This document shows, one piece after another, positions 27,054 to 37,331 of a stretch of 64,000 bases of DNA. Positions within the stretch are counted from its first letter, which is position 1, and each line of letters opens with the position of its first letter. The translations under genes and the position numbers were made by a program. The DNA comes from Sphagnum magellanicum (lineage: Eukaryota > Streptophyta > Sphagnopsida > Sphagnales > Sphagnaceae). The stretch covers positions 16,492,001 through 16,556,000 of the forward strand of contig CM038920.1 in assembly GCA_021904315.1 (NCBI GenBank), read 5' to 3'. The notes beneath the pieces were generated by a model, which was given only the letters and a program-made list of their open reading frames with translations, searched no databases and was not told where the DNA came from.

Positions 27054-27603
27054 GTGCTATCCTCTGACCTCTGTTTGTGTGTATCTGCATGCACAAACAA
27101 TATAAGTGTTGCAGCTTCAAGGTGTGCACTGTGAGGTGCTTATAAGAAGGTTTGTCATCTGCAAAGTCCTTCCTCCAAGCTTCTTCTTCCAAGGTGCCTC
27201 TCTGTGCTCCCTTGCCTCTCTGATTTCAATCCAAAGATTTTTGCTTTCTACTTCTGGACGTGAAGTGTTTTTTTTTTTTTCCTTGGTTTTCTTTGGTATG
27301 AGGAGACAATCTACACCTTAATGTCTGACACAATTGGTTGTGTAATATAGTTCCAAACTCATTGTGTTTCTAGTTTGGTTTATAAATACAATATCAGTTT
27401 TTTTAAGGAGTTGATGAGAGCTCTACTTGCAGATTTGGAACATTCAGGTCCAAGGCTTCTTCAAGCTATGTGATCATGAGGAACAAAAACTGAGATCAGT
27501 ACAAGTCCTTGCTTATCAAGCATCTAATTTGCAAGCAGATGCAATTCCTTAGTTAGAGGCTGGGGTAAAGTGTGGAGTGACAAGCCAATCCAGATCATCA
27601 ATC

Positions 27604-27724
27604 ATGTTGAACTTTGAAGTCATGGACAAATTCCTAGGATTCTCAATGGCATCGTTGCTGATAACAATACTGGGAGTATTGTGCAATCTCTCTGTTCTAG
27701 CTGCCATCTCTCCAAATCCACAAG
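27604..27724 (+). CDS. Exon 1: start and signal peptide
   Basis: The ATG at 27604 opens MLNFEVMDKF; a second in-frame ATG at 27622 gives MDKFLGFSM. A hydrophobic run (ASLLITILGVLCNLSVLAA) follows, a typical secretory signal peptide. The exon ends phase 1 at CAAG before GTTTGT, and joins exon 2 to restore a valine codon before PGSLFINCG. The in-frame ATG at 27577 upstream is possible but places hydrophilic residues before the signal peptide. Confidence 0.65.
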
Positions 27725-28302
27725 GTTTGTGGCACATGATTACATTCCATCGCTTACTCCCTACCTTGAATTTTGTGGTGTATATTCATGGAGTTTAACA
27801 AATAGCTATTTGGTTCATTGTATGCTTAGCTTGATATTGTTGGATTAGGAATGTAAAACTGAATTTGTGGGGACTTATTTGAAGAAAAAACTAAACTAGT
27901 GTTACTAAAGATAGAAGGAATTTTTGTGTAGAAACACATCTAAAAAGAAATTCCCAGTATAGTCAGTGAAACATATTCATGTTCAAACTAGCAAGAGAAA
28001 GATATTATATCTTGATCTCTGAATGAACACTACCATGGGAGGATGCTTGTTGTCATTAACATTTGAAACAATTTTTCAAACAAGGTGCGAATCAAGTAGT
28101 TTAACTCAGTTGTACTCATAACCAAATCATGTCCAAATTATTCAACAATTCAATGATTTAGTGCAGATCTATTCCCTCGAGCTACATGATGGTCTCAAAC
28201 CCAAGCTCCCATCAATTTGTCAACAAGGTTGAAGCTGTGGCCTTTCTCAAAGCTACAATCCAATTAATCTTTAATCCATGTTTTTTTTTTTGGTTTCTCC
28301 AG

Positions 28303-28873
28303 TGCCAGGATCTCTCTTTATAAACTGCGGTTCAGATTTCAGTTATGTCGACAGTGTCACCCAAATACCATGGGTACCCGACGATCAGTATATTACAACC
28401 GGTGTAAAAGCATTTGTCCCGCTGGGATTAGTATATTACCCACACTATTCTGAAATGAAAACCCTCAGATACTTTCCTAATTCTGCTCATCTCAAGGACT
28501 GTTACAACTTGCCAGTAATACCAAATAATACATACCAAGTCAGAGCAACTTTTTTTTATGGTGATTACGACAATGGGTCGGAATTCCTTCTCCCTGATTT
28601 TGAGTTAGCAATAGATGCGACTATAGTTGCCTCCAATTTCATCACTGATTATGAACAATTTCAATATGCAGAATATTGGGTTTTAACTCAATCTAATGTG
28701 ATTTCTCTTTGTTTATCTCGAGTTCCCTCCTCTAACACAAATCCATTTATCACTGCAATATCTTTAGTACCCATATATCCAAATATCAACTCCAGTGCTT
28801 ATGGATCTCTTTATGGCGGATATTATTATCACACACACTTCCGGTGGAACTTTGGTGGAAGTGGATTACTTAG
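28303..28873 (+). CDS. Exon 2: N-terminal part of the malectin-like domain
   Basis: Begins after a T-rich tract and CAG. The start PGSLFINCGS and the later PNSAHLKDCYNLPV, YQVRATFFYGDYD and ISLCLSRV are landmarks of the malectin-like (carbohydrate-binding-type) ectodomain of plant receptor kinases. It ends at GSGLLR; the arginine codon is split (AG, then A) across the intron to exon 3. No stop interrupts the 571 nt. Confidence 0.88.
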
Positions 28874-29594
28874 GTAATTACTTATAGCCCAACTTATGCT
28901 TATTTCCAAAATGTTCAAGGGTATGCTATCATTGGTGTGGACTTCATCATCTTGAAGTGGCTAGAGATAAAGGATGTTGTTCCGTGGTATTCGGCCTTAA
29001 ATCTTTTGCCACTATCAAGAATTAATACCTTCAACATTGTTTGTTTGGCTATTGGGACATAACTGAATATGATTTCTTATAGTTGGGTCAAAAAAATTGG
29101 TCATTCAAACAATTGAAATGGTTTCACATCTTTTGCTAAAAATCTCAGGACATAATAACTAGGTGAAGATGGATTAAGTGACCCAACATACGAATAAAAA
29201 TAACAATAATGATGAACTATTGGGAAGGAAATAAAAAGGGGGAAAGGGGGGTAATTTTATTGATAAAAATCATTACAACTATTGCTCATGTAAAATGATT
29301 TAAAATGTGACAATACATTCTACACCATTTTAGATGTTTAAGAATGATGTATTTATTCTCCTCCTTTATTATTTAAATCATTTTTACAAATAATAGAAGG
29401 AGGAGCTAATGCATATGGTGTCATGATAATTTTTATTTTTTTTAAATATGAATTTTTTTTAATTTTAAAATATTTGAATTGATACTACCTTTAATCTTGG
29501 ATTAATTTGGGGATTGTTTCTTTAACCACAAAGTTATGTAGTTGAAATTCATCATATTTGTAACCATGTCTTGGGTGATTACTGGTATGTGCAG

Positions 29595-30088
29595 ATATCC
29601 TGATGATCCTAGGTATAATTACTGGGATGCCCAACAATGGAACTTGACATCGATACTAACTACAAGGCCACCAATGCAAACGTTAACTGGATTAACTGGA
29701 GCAGACGGGTTAAATCCACCATTGGATGCCCCTGCAGCCATGTTGGACACTGCCTTAACAACTAATGGGACTATGACAATTACTTTCCCATTCACCCCAA
29801 GTTATGTGTGGGATATGTTTTTATACTGTGTTGAATTAGATCCAACGGCAAATGCTACTTCACGAGAGTTTTATGCTATGGTACAGCATTATAATGTTTT
29901 GTTGATTAATCCATTTGCCAATGATCCAAATCATACTGTTGTAATAGAGGCCGTGGGTGGTGTGCCATGGAGTACGACTCTCTTTCAAAACAGCAGCACT
30001 TCTACTCTGAATGATCCTTTGGTGAATGCCTTGGAGGTTTATGAAATCATGTTAGAAAATGTGAACTTATTGACAAATGAGCAGGATG
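29595..30088 (+). CDS. Exon 3: C-terminal part of the malectin-like domain
   Basis: Starts after GTGCAG with RYPDDPRYNYWD, the conserved link between the two malectin-like halves, then continues through a TFPFTPSYVWDMFLYCVEL stretch to EVYEIMLENVNLLTNEQD. Donor is GTGAGT at 30089. The open frame is uninterrupted over 494 nt and leaves phase 1. Confidence 0.87.
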
Positions 30089-30728
30089 GTGAGTTGTGAA
30101 TTTGGTATTAATGATAATGTGTTAATTTTCAGTTGTTTTTGGGTCAAAGAAGTAATGGATTAAAGTTTTTTTTTTTTTGTTTATTATCATTTATGTTTTA
30201 ATGGAACAAGCTGAAATTTTGTAAAGGTGTATCACATAGGATGAAAAGGGCCTAATTCTTACTACAATTTTTTTTTAATTTTATATTTTGATCTTCATCA
30301 AAAAACTAATGAATCAAAAGTTGTCAATTTTTTTTAAAGGATTATATTTTAAATTATTATAATTTAAATTTCATCATAATCATTCACAAATGTGTCTTTA
30401 CATAATAAAAAAAGGACTAAATAAAAAAGACAAAAAAAAATGATGTTGTGACAAAATTTTAATACACCTTAAAAAAATTTGCACCCAACAATGTGATTGA
30501 TATGAAAAGTTCATGAAATTGATATCACAATTCAAAATAAATAAATAAATATACATTTCATTACTTATTAAAATGATGGTATTTATTACTTGGTTAATTG
30601 GCATATATTATCCTAGATACTTAGTCAAAACTGACCTTCTTGTTATAAGAATCAAATTGCTATTTCCATAATGGCCTCCGAGGATGTGAAGGTCAATATT
30701 CACCATTGCAACTCATGTGGTTGTGCAG

Positions 30729-31793
30729 CTCTTGCGATTGAGGGGATAAAAGCAAGTTATCCGCAGCTAGCTGAATGGACTGGTGATCCCTGTCTTCCAT
30801 ATCCCCATGCTTGGGTCACATGTAACACCATCAATGCCAGCGTAAACAGTCCTTTCATTATAGCTGTGTGAGTGATTTTCCTTTGAAAACATCATGAGTT
30901 AACTAAGGCTCAATGTACCCATTTGGGGCTAAATTGGAGGTTTTCTTATTTAGATCAAGTTGTTACATTTGGTTTACATTGTTCAAAGCTTAAGTTATTT
31001 TAGGATGAATGTACAAATGTCTCCTTTGTGATGTTTACCTGCCATTGGTGAAAAATGGGGAGATCAAGCAAAGCCAAATATGCTTGTACAATTTGTGTAG
31101 AACTTTAGGTTAAACCTTTTGCTCCAAGTTTGTTATCTTATGTTTAGATGTTGGGTAACTATCAAAAGTGGTTAGGTGTGGGAGTCAGCTCGAATAACCA
31201 AAGTGCATATGTCAAACCTTACATTTCAAGGTTTAGTTGTACATATGCATAACATGTTTTAGATCATTAATTTCAACTTTTCATGCTCGAATTCAATGCA
31301 CTTTGTCCTTAATATTTAACCCTTCGATGTTATTTCATCTAACTTCAAAAGTGGTTGGGACTTAGGACCTTAATTTGTAATGGTTGACAGGAACCTTTCA
31401 GGGTACAACTTGACTGGGCCTTTTTCTCCTATTTTTGTCCAATTAACAAATCTCACAAGCTTGTAAGTTGTGCTCACAACCATCATTTCCCAAGCTGTTT
31501 TGTTAGGATCCAGCCTATCACAATTTTTAACTTAAATCAACATTAACAAGGTAGATCATTATTTTCTTGTGGCAATGTTTAATTCCCACAATGAGTAGCA
31601 ATGTCTTAAAAGAGTTATTTTGTTACTTGATCCAATTATCTTTGTCCAAACAAATGTTAATGTAAATTGAACCAAAAATTACATTTTGGTATTTAAACCT
31701 TGTGTTTTTTTTTGTGACGTGTAGTGCCTTGGATAACAATTTCTTATCCGGTTCCCTACCAGATTTCTCAAACCTTCTTCATCTCATCAACTT
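30729..31793 (+). CDS. Exons 4-6: LRR N-cap (WTGDPC) and first LRRs
   Basis: Exon 4 (30729-30867) begins after GTGCAG, giving ALAIEGIKASYPQLAEW then TGDPC, the usual bridge from malectin-like domain to LRRs. An in-frame open stretch upstream, from an ATG at 30671, is intron, because only the 30729 acceptor keeps phase 1. Exon 5 (31391-31462) is exactly 72 nt, the classic one-LRR exon (NLSGYNLTG). Exon 6 (31725-31793, 69 nt) gives DNNFLSGSLPDFSNL; its donor GTACAT is weaker than the GTAAGC in the orphan homologue near 45216. All three end in phase 2. Confidence 0.78.
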
Positions 31794-32282
31794 GTACATA
31801 AATTCACGGCCATTACTTGCATGTAAAATTTGTCCCAATTGTGATGTAGGATTGGAGATAACACATGTTTTTCTTTGAAGGTCAAATTAAACCAAATCTT
31901 TTGGGGGGTTAATTATGCATATTATGAAATTAAAAAAATTAGGATATATATTCTTTGTATATATATAGCTTTATTCATCAATAATTCACCTAAATTTCAA
32001 TTAGAGAGGAGGTAACAAAATAAGATACCTCCTACTTTGGCCAACTAGTTTTACCTAGATTGAATTCTTGTTGTGAAAAAATACATATGTAAACTATATA
32101 TTTGTAATTAATATATACCAATTTACATATTACACCATTACATTGAATATTCTTTTTCAATGTAAGAACATGATTTCCTTAGATCAAAATTCTACAAAAT
32201 TTGTTTCAAGTTTCTAATAGTAGGATTAATTATCGTGGCCAAGTGCAAGGTACAACCAAATACATGATTGTAAGTTTCTTGT

Positions 32283-33914
32283 TGTGTATTGAAATAATTG
32301 AATAAATACTCAAAATTTATGCTTCAAAACACTACCAATATTTATGATCATAATGCAATTCTACTAACCACAACAAATATATTTCTAATGGTTTTTGTTG
32401 TTTGGTGGTGTGAAGGAATCTTAGTCACAATCAACTCAATGGATCAATCCCACCTTCTATTTGGGGAATTTTTAATTTAAGTGTTTTAGACTTATCTCAA
32501 AACCAATTATCTGGTAAGCTTATACCAACTTATATGGAGACTCCATGTCCAACATCTTTGACAAAATTGTGAGTGTTTTTCTTGCATTTTTATAGGTTTG
32601 ACCTTAAATTCTAATGTGAATAAAAATCATATGTCCAATGTGTTATAGTTGCAATGACCCTTATAATTCATTAGTTGATGACATTTAAATTATATATTTT
32701 TGCATAACTCACATTACAACTAGAGTTGTGTACAAAATCTTAGACATTTATCATAATGGCATTTTTTTAATTGTTCAATTTTAGGCCTTGATTTTTAGGA
32801 TGATCTTTTTGACATTTGCAAAAGTCATTCTATCTTTGGTTCAATCTTAAAAGTTAAAGCTTGGGCACATTGCAGGAACTTGGGAAACAACAGTTTCGAT
32901 GGTTCCTTTCCAATGAATTTGCTCAATTGTTCAAACATAATTTTGCAACAAATGTGAGTTAAGATCAAATGAAATATTTATTCATGTTTGCACCCCCCCT
33001 AATGCATTATTTTAATATATTCGAATAAGTAACAACAATTCCTATTATCCAAAATATAATAGTTCAAGTTTCAACAAGGGGTCAATATATAATTTATTTG
33101 TGTATTGAAATAATTGAATAAATACTCAAAATTTGTGTTTCAAAACACTACCAATATTTAAGACCTTAATGCAATTCTACTAACCACAACAAATATATTT
33201 CTAATGGTTTTTTTTATTTGGTGGTGTGAAGGAATCTTAATCACAATCAACTCAATGGATCAATCCCACCTTCTATTTGGGGAATTTTTAATTTAAGTGT
33301 TTTAGACTTATCGCAAAACCAATTATCTGGTAACCTTATACCAACTTATATGGAGACTCCATGTCCAACATCTTTGACAAAATTGTGAGTGTTTTTCTTG
33401 CATTTCTATAGGTTTGACCTTAAATTCTAATGTGAATAAAAATCCTATGTCCAATGTGTTATAGTTGCAATGACCTTTATAATTCATTAGTTGATGACAT
33501 TTAAAATATATATTTTTGCATAACTCACATTACAACTAGAGTTGTGTACAAAATCTTAGACATTTATCATAATGGCATCTTTTTAATTGTTCAATTTTAG
33601 GCCTTGATTTTTAGGATGATCTTTTTGACATTTGCAAAAGTCATTCTATCTTTGGTTCAATCTTAAAAGTTGAAGCTTGGGCACATTGCAGGAACTTGGG
33701 AAACAACAGTTTGGATGGTTCTTTTCCAATGAATTTGCTCAATTGTTCAAACACAATTTTGCAACAAATGTGAGTGAAGATCAAATGAAATATTTGTTCA
33801 TGTTTGCACCCCCCCTAATGCATTGTTTTAATAGATTTGAAAAAGTAACAACAATTCCTATTCTCCAAAATATAATAGTTCAAGTTTCAACAAGGGGTCA
33901 ATATATAATTTATT
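32283..33914 (+). repeat. 816-bp tandem duplication inside the receptor kinase gene
   Basis: Unit 1 is 32283-33098 and unit 2 is 33099-33914. Both begin TGTGTATTGAAATAATTG and end GTCAATATATAATTTATTT. Exon and intron positions correspond at an exact 816-bp offset. Differences are few, so the event is recent relative to the gene. Confidence 0.92.
32416..33769 (+). CDS. Exons 7-10: LRR exon pair present twice in tandem
   Basis: Exons 7 (32416-32568) and 8 (32876-32953) encode LRRs with LSHNQLNGSIPPSIWG, LDLSQNQLSG and LGNNSFDGSFPMNLLNC. Exons 9 (33232-33384) and 10 (33692-33769) repeat them at an offset of exactly 816 bp with only scattered changes (for example SHN to NHN, and GK to GN). Both pairs are 153 + 78 nt and phase 2 on each side, so the extra pair adds 77 residues without a frameshift. 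Both copies keep AG/GT splice sites. Confidence 0.85.
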
Positions 33915-34031
33915 TCTATTTCTCATAAAGCCATTTAAAAAGACAAGAATTTTGATTGTGTTTTCAAATTTCAAATATTGCAATAGATAATTCTCAATTT
34001 GAACTAATATTTTTTTTCATGTTGCATGTAG

Positions 34032-34466
34032 AAATTTGGATCATAACTACTTTAATGGGACTTTGAACATGCTCATTTGGGATCAAGACTATTTGTTGCA
34101 CGGAGTATTTATCTCAATGGTGAATAATAACATAAGTGGACTTGAGCCAAGTTGGGATGATAAGAGCTTAATCTATTCTCCAGTCTTGTAAGGACCAATT
34201 GAATTGTTGTTGAAGATCAAATTGCTTGGGATGGTTGCAAATAATATTCAAGAGGAAAGGAAATTAATTAATTAAAATTTCAAAACATGACAACAAACAT
34301 TGTCTCCATCATATTAGGGTTTTGACATTATAATCAACATTGGACATTTTTTGTAGGCTTGGAGGAAACCCAATTTACAACAATCTTCAAATTAATTCCA
34401 ACCCTCAAATTTCATATCATCAACAACTAAATTGTCACTACAATAATTTTTTCCTAAATATATTAG
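34032..34466 (+). CDS. Exons 11-12: last LRR and juxtamembrane ectodomain
   Basis: Exon 11 (34032-34187) starts after CATGTAG with INLDHNYFNGTLNMLIW and continues to ISGLEPSW; it ends before GTAAGG. Exon 12 (34357-34466) gives LLGGNPIYNN, an LRR C-cap-like segment, then NCHYNNFFLNIL, ending phase 1 before GTATGA. Order and phase fit the preceding LRR exons and the following membrane exon. Confidence 0.75.
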
Positions 34467-35081
34467 GTATGATTTGGATAATGCCCTCCATTATTATTTT
34501 CATGCCAAATAAGAACAATCCACCTACATTCCAAAATTGACCATACAATTGAGTTTATGAAAGTTTTCATACAATTATTTTGTATCATCAACATATATTG
34601 GATAGTAACAAAATGTATGTACATCTCTTTTAAGCATATAAAATGAAAGGCATGCATAAAGTTTGATTATTCAAGTCAAACTTTTCTAGTTGGAAACCTT
34701 GAACAACCAAATGGGGTTTTGTATAGTGTAAATAACAAATCCACGTGGCATGTCATATTAAATAGGTGTGACTAATACATAATCCATTAAGATTAACCAT
34801 AATATTAGTATAATTTCAAAGTTCAAACTTTGGACTTTGAAATAAAACCAAGACTTAAAAACCAAGTAGTGCATTAATTATAAGTTAAGGCATAGGTATT
34901 GTTACCATGTAATAGGGGTAATTACATTTGCACAATTTCATAGCTGTTGAATGTTGTAATGGTGATCACTGGTTAGATTGTTTAAATCATATCATTAGGT
35001 TATTTGCTTGATGTGAATGTAAATAAATTGTCCCTAAATATAACCAAAACCTACTAAATTGTTTTGGATTATTTTGAACAG

Positions 35082-35234
35082 TTCAACCCAAGTCTCAAGC
35101 AACCAAGGATACGTTATTAATATGGATATTATCTTCAACTCTCTCCCTTAGTCTCATCATTGGTGGAATTGTTTGTGTGGTCATATTCTTGAAGTATAAA
35201 AAAAATACGTTAACTTTACGTGAAATTCAAAAAG
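35082..35234 (+). CDS. Exon 13: single transmembrane segment
   Basis: Encodes VQPKSQATKD, then about 27 hydrophobic residues (from LLIWILSSTLSLS through IIGGIVCVVIFL), then a basic stop-transfer KYKKNTLTLRE. It is phase 1 at both ends (153 nt), so it sits cleanly between the LRR C-cap and the kinase. Confidence 0.88.
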
Positions 35235-35497
35235 GTATGTTGGAATTCATATTAAATGCTATTAAATGTTTTTGATTATGCATGATTATTTATTGTCACC
35301 AAGTTTTAGATCACTATGATTTAGAAGAATGGTTGGGCAAGCGTTACCTATTACATGTTTGTTGACCAAAATTAATTATAAAATCATTCGAAAAAATTTA
35401 TTTTAATTTAAATATTTTCAATGTAATTGCTCTATGAAGCAATATGGATTCACCATAAGGTTGTAAGTGTGAATTCTAATTCTTTTTTTCCTTGTAG

Positions 35498-35962
35498 AAT
35501 TTGAAAAACAACAAGTGCAACCTACAATATATTCATATAGTGTGCTAAAGTTAGCCACTATAGATTTTCATCAAGACAATGAGCTTGGGAAAGGGGGCTT
35601 TGGTGTTGTTTACAAGGTGAGTTCATTAACAGTTTGTCCTTTTATTATTGATAATAAAACCTTTATATGTTTCAAACTACATTTAATCATGTCAAATGAA
35701 ATTTTGTTTGATTTTTCCAATTGACTTGCATTCTTTTTGGACATTGTCTAGGGGTGCTTGGCGGATGGGACAAAGGTGGCAGTGAAGTTATTAACCACCA
35801 AATCTGATCAAGGCATCGATGATTTTTTGAATGAAGTTGTTTCCCTCACTGGCATCACACATAAAAATCTTGTGAAGTTGAAAGGGTGTTGTATACATCG
35901 GACACAACGCCTTCTTGTGTATGAATTCTTGGAAAACAAAGATCTCGCTGAAGCTTTATGGG
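35498..35962 (+). CDS. Exons 14-15: kinase N-lobe
   Basis: Exon 14 (35498-35616) carries YSYSVLKLATIDF, then the glycine loop ELGKGGFGVVYK. Exon 15 (35752-35962) carries GCLADGTKVAVKLL with the ATP-anchoring lysine, the paired glutamate in DDFLNEVVSL, and HKNLVKLKGCCI...RLLVYEFLENKDL up to the hinge. The N-lobe motifs are all intact in this copy; the damage lies in the next exon. Confidence 0.87.
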
Positions 35963-36096
35963 GTAAATGACAAACTTTTAATGTTGGTCAATTGTTTAAC
36001 ATGGAAATACATACTTCAAATGAAATGTGGTTTAACATCTATATAAATGAACTTTGACCCATGATTAATCAAAAGCCATCAATTTTATATTTGTAG

Positions 36097-37331
36097 GTTG
36101 TGGAATACAAGGCATCTCATTTTTGGATTGGCCAACATGATTTAAGATATGTGTGGGAATTGCTCGTGGCTTGACTTACCTTCATGAAGATTTGCAACCA
36201 TGTATTATACATCGAGACATCAAAGCTCCCAACATTCTTTTCGACAATAATTTAAATGCTAAAATTACAGACTTCAGATTGGCAAGATTATTTTCTCAAG
36301 ACCAAAGCCATTTATTTACAGACATTAAAGTTGGAACATTGTAAGTATCACAAGTTTGTTACATACCCAAATCCTTTAATATCATTTTTTGAATCTATTT
36401 TTTGTTTTTTATTTAGAAGAATTAATTTAATGTTTGGAAAAACTTGGGTTTATGTATTCTCCAAATTATTGTCTTTTACTAACTTTCTTGTTGTTGTAGT
36501 GGATATATGTCTCCAGAGTATGCAAGTTATGGCGAATTGAGTACAAAGGTTGATGTGTATAGCTTTGGGGTTCTTATGCTTGAAATTATTAGCGGGAGGA
36601 AATGCATACTTCATTTCACCTCTACTTCACAAGAAAAAATCAACCTTGTTAAATGGGTGAGCACATTCATATACCTTGCCTGTTACTCTTTTACAAAGTA
36701 ATATTTTGATTCAGTTGTCATAAATTATTGTAATGTATATAATTCTAAATGCAAAAAAATATGTATTGGATTCTAGATAGATGTTTTCATGTTGAAGTGA
36801 ATGACCAATAATATTGACAAAATTTTCATACATAACTTATGAATTTATATTGTAGATTTATTCTTTAACAAAATAGATATAAGAACATTATGACACTTAT
36901 TATATGCATACATTTTAATTGTACACATTACAAATCAAAACAATGGTGATCATAATTTTTGATAGATGTATATTATTCAAACTTTGGTTCCCAACTTGTT
37001 GCAGGCATGGATTTTACAAAAGAAAAATTTGTTGAATGATCTCATTGACCAAAAGATGACCAACACTCTTGTTGCAAATGAACTACAACTTGTGATTAAT
37101 GTGGCACTTTTATGTGTGCAAAAAAAAGTAGAAAAACGTCCAGTGATGTCACATGTGCTGGCTATGCTAGAAGGCAAAATGGATATACCAAGTTCATTAT
37201 TTGCTCATGAAAGTGACATTCCGCAAGACACAACTACATCGACCATAGAGGGCGACCATCTATTATCATATATTATGTCTGGTACTCAATTAATTTCTGA
37301 TATTGAATTGACCAATTTGGACCCTACATAA
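36097..37331 (+). pseudogene. Exons 16-18: damaged kinase C-lobe of copy 2
   Basis: Exon 16 (36097-36340) reads WPT then TGA at 36138-36140, against CGA in copy 1 at 80-82: a single C-to-T change in a CpG. Downstream the frame stays open: HRDIKAPN, then DFR where copy 1 has DFG (TTT GGA became TTC AGA, three base changes). Exons 17 (36500-36656) and 18 (37005-37331) are otherwise like copy 1 and end in TAA. Loss of the DFG glycine on top of the stop fits relaxed selection on catalysis. Confidence 0.85.

Larger units (their letters stand above)
27604..37331 (+). pseudogene. Malectin-like/LRR receptor kinase, 18 exons, stopped by an in-frame TGA (copy 2)
   Basis: Exons by splice sites and frame: 27604-27724, 28303-28873, 29595-30088, 30729-30867, 31391-31462, 31725-31793, 32416-32568, 32876-32953, 33232-33384, 33692-33769, 34032-34187, 34357-34466, 35082-35234, 35498-35616, 35752-35962, 36097-36340, 36500-36656, 37005-37331. 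They total 3405 nt, 1134 residues plus stop. Order: signal peptide, malectin-like domain, WTGDPC motif, LRRs, one membrane span near residues 742-768, kinase from about 790. Codon 907 is TGA (36138-36140) where copy 1 has CGA, and DFG is DFR at 36276-36278. The product would stop after the kinase N-lobe. All splice sites seen are usable except a weak GTACAT donor after exon 6. The start could also be the ATG at 27622. Read as a young pseudogene or a kinase-dead receptor; only transcripts can separate these. Confidence 0.85.

Noticed and set aside
30671..30728. In-frame ATG and coding-like start before exon 4
   Set aside because: Only the AG at 30727-30728 keeps the reading phase from exon 3 and restores the expected ALAIEGIKASY; the upstream frame is intron.
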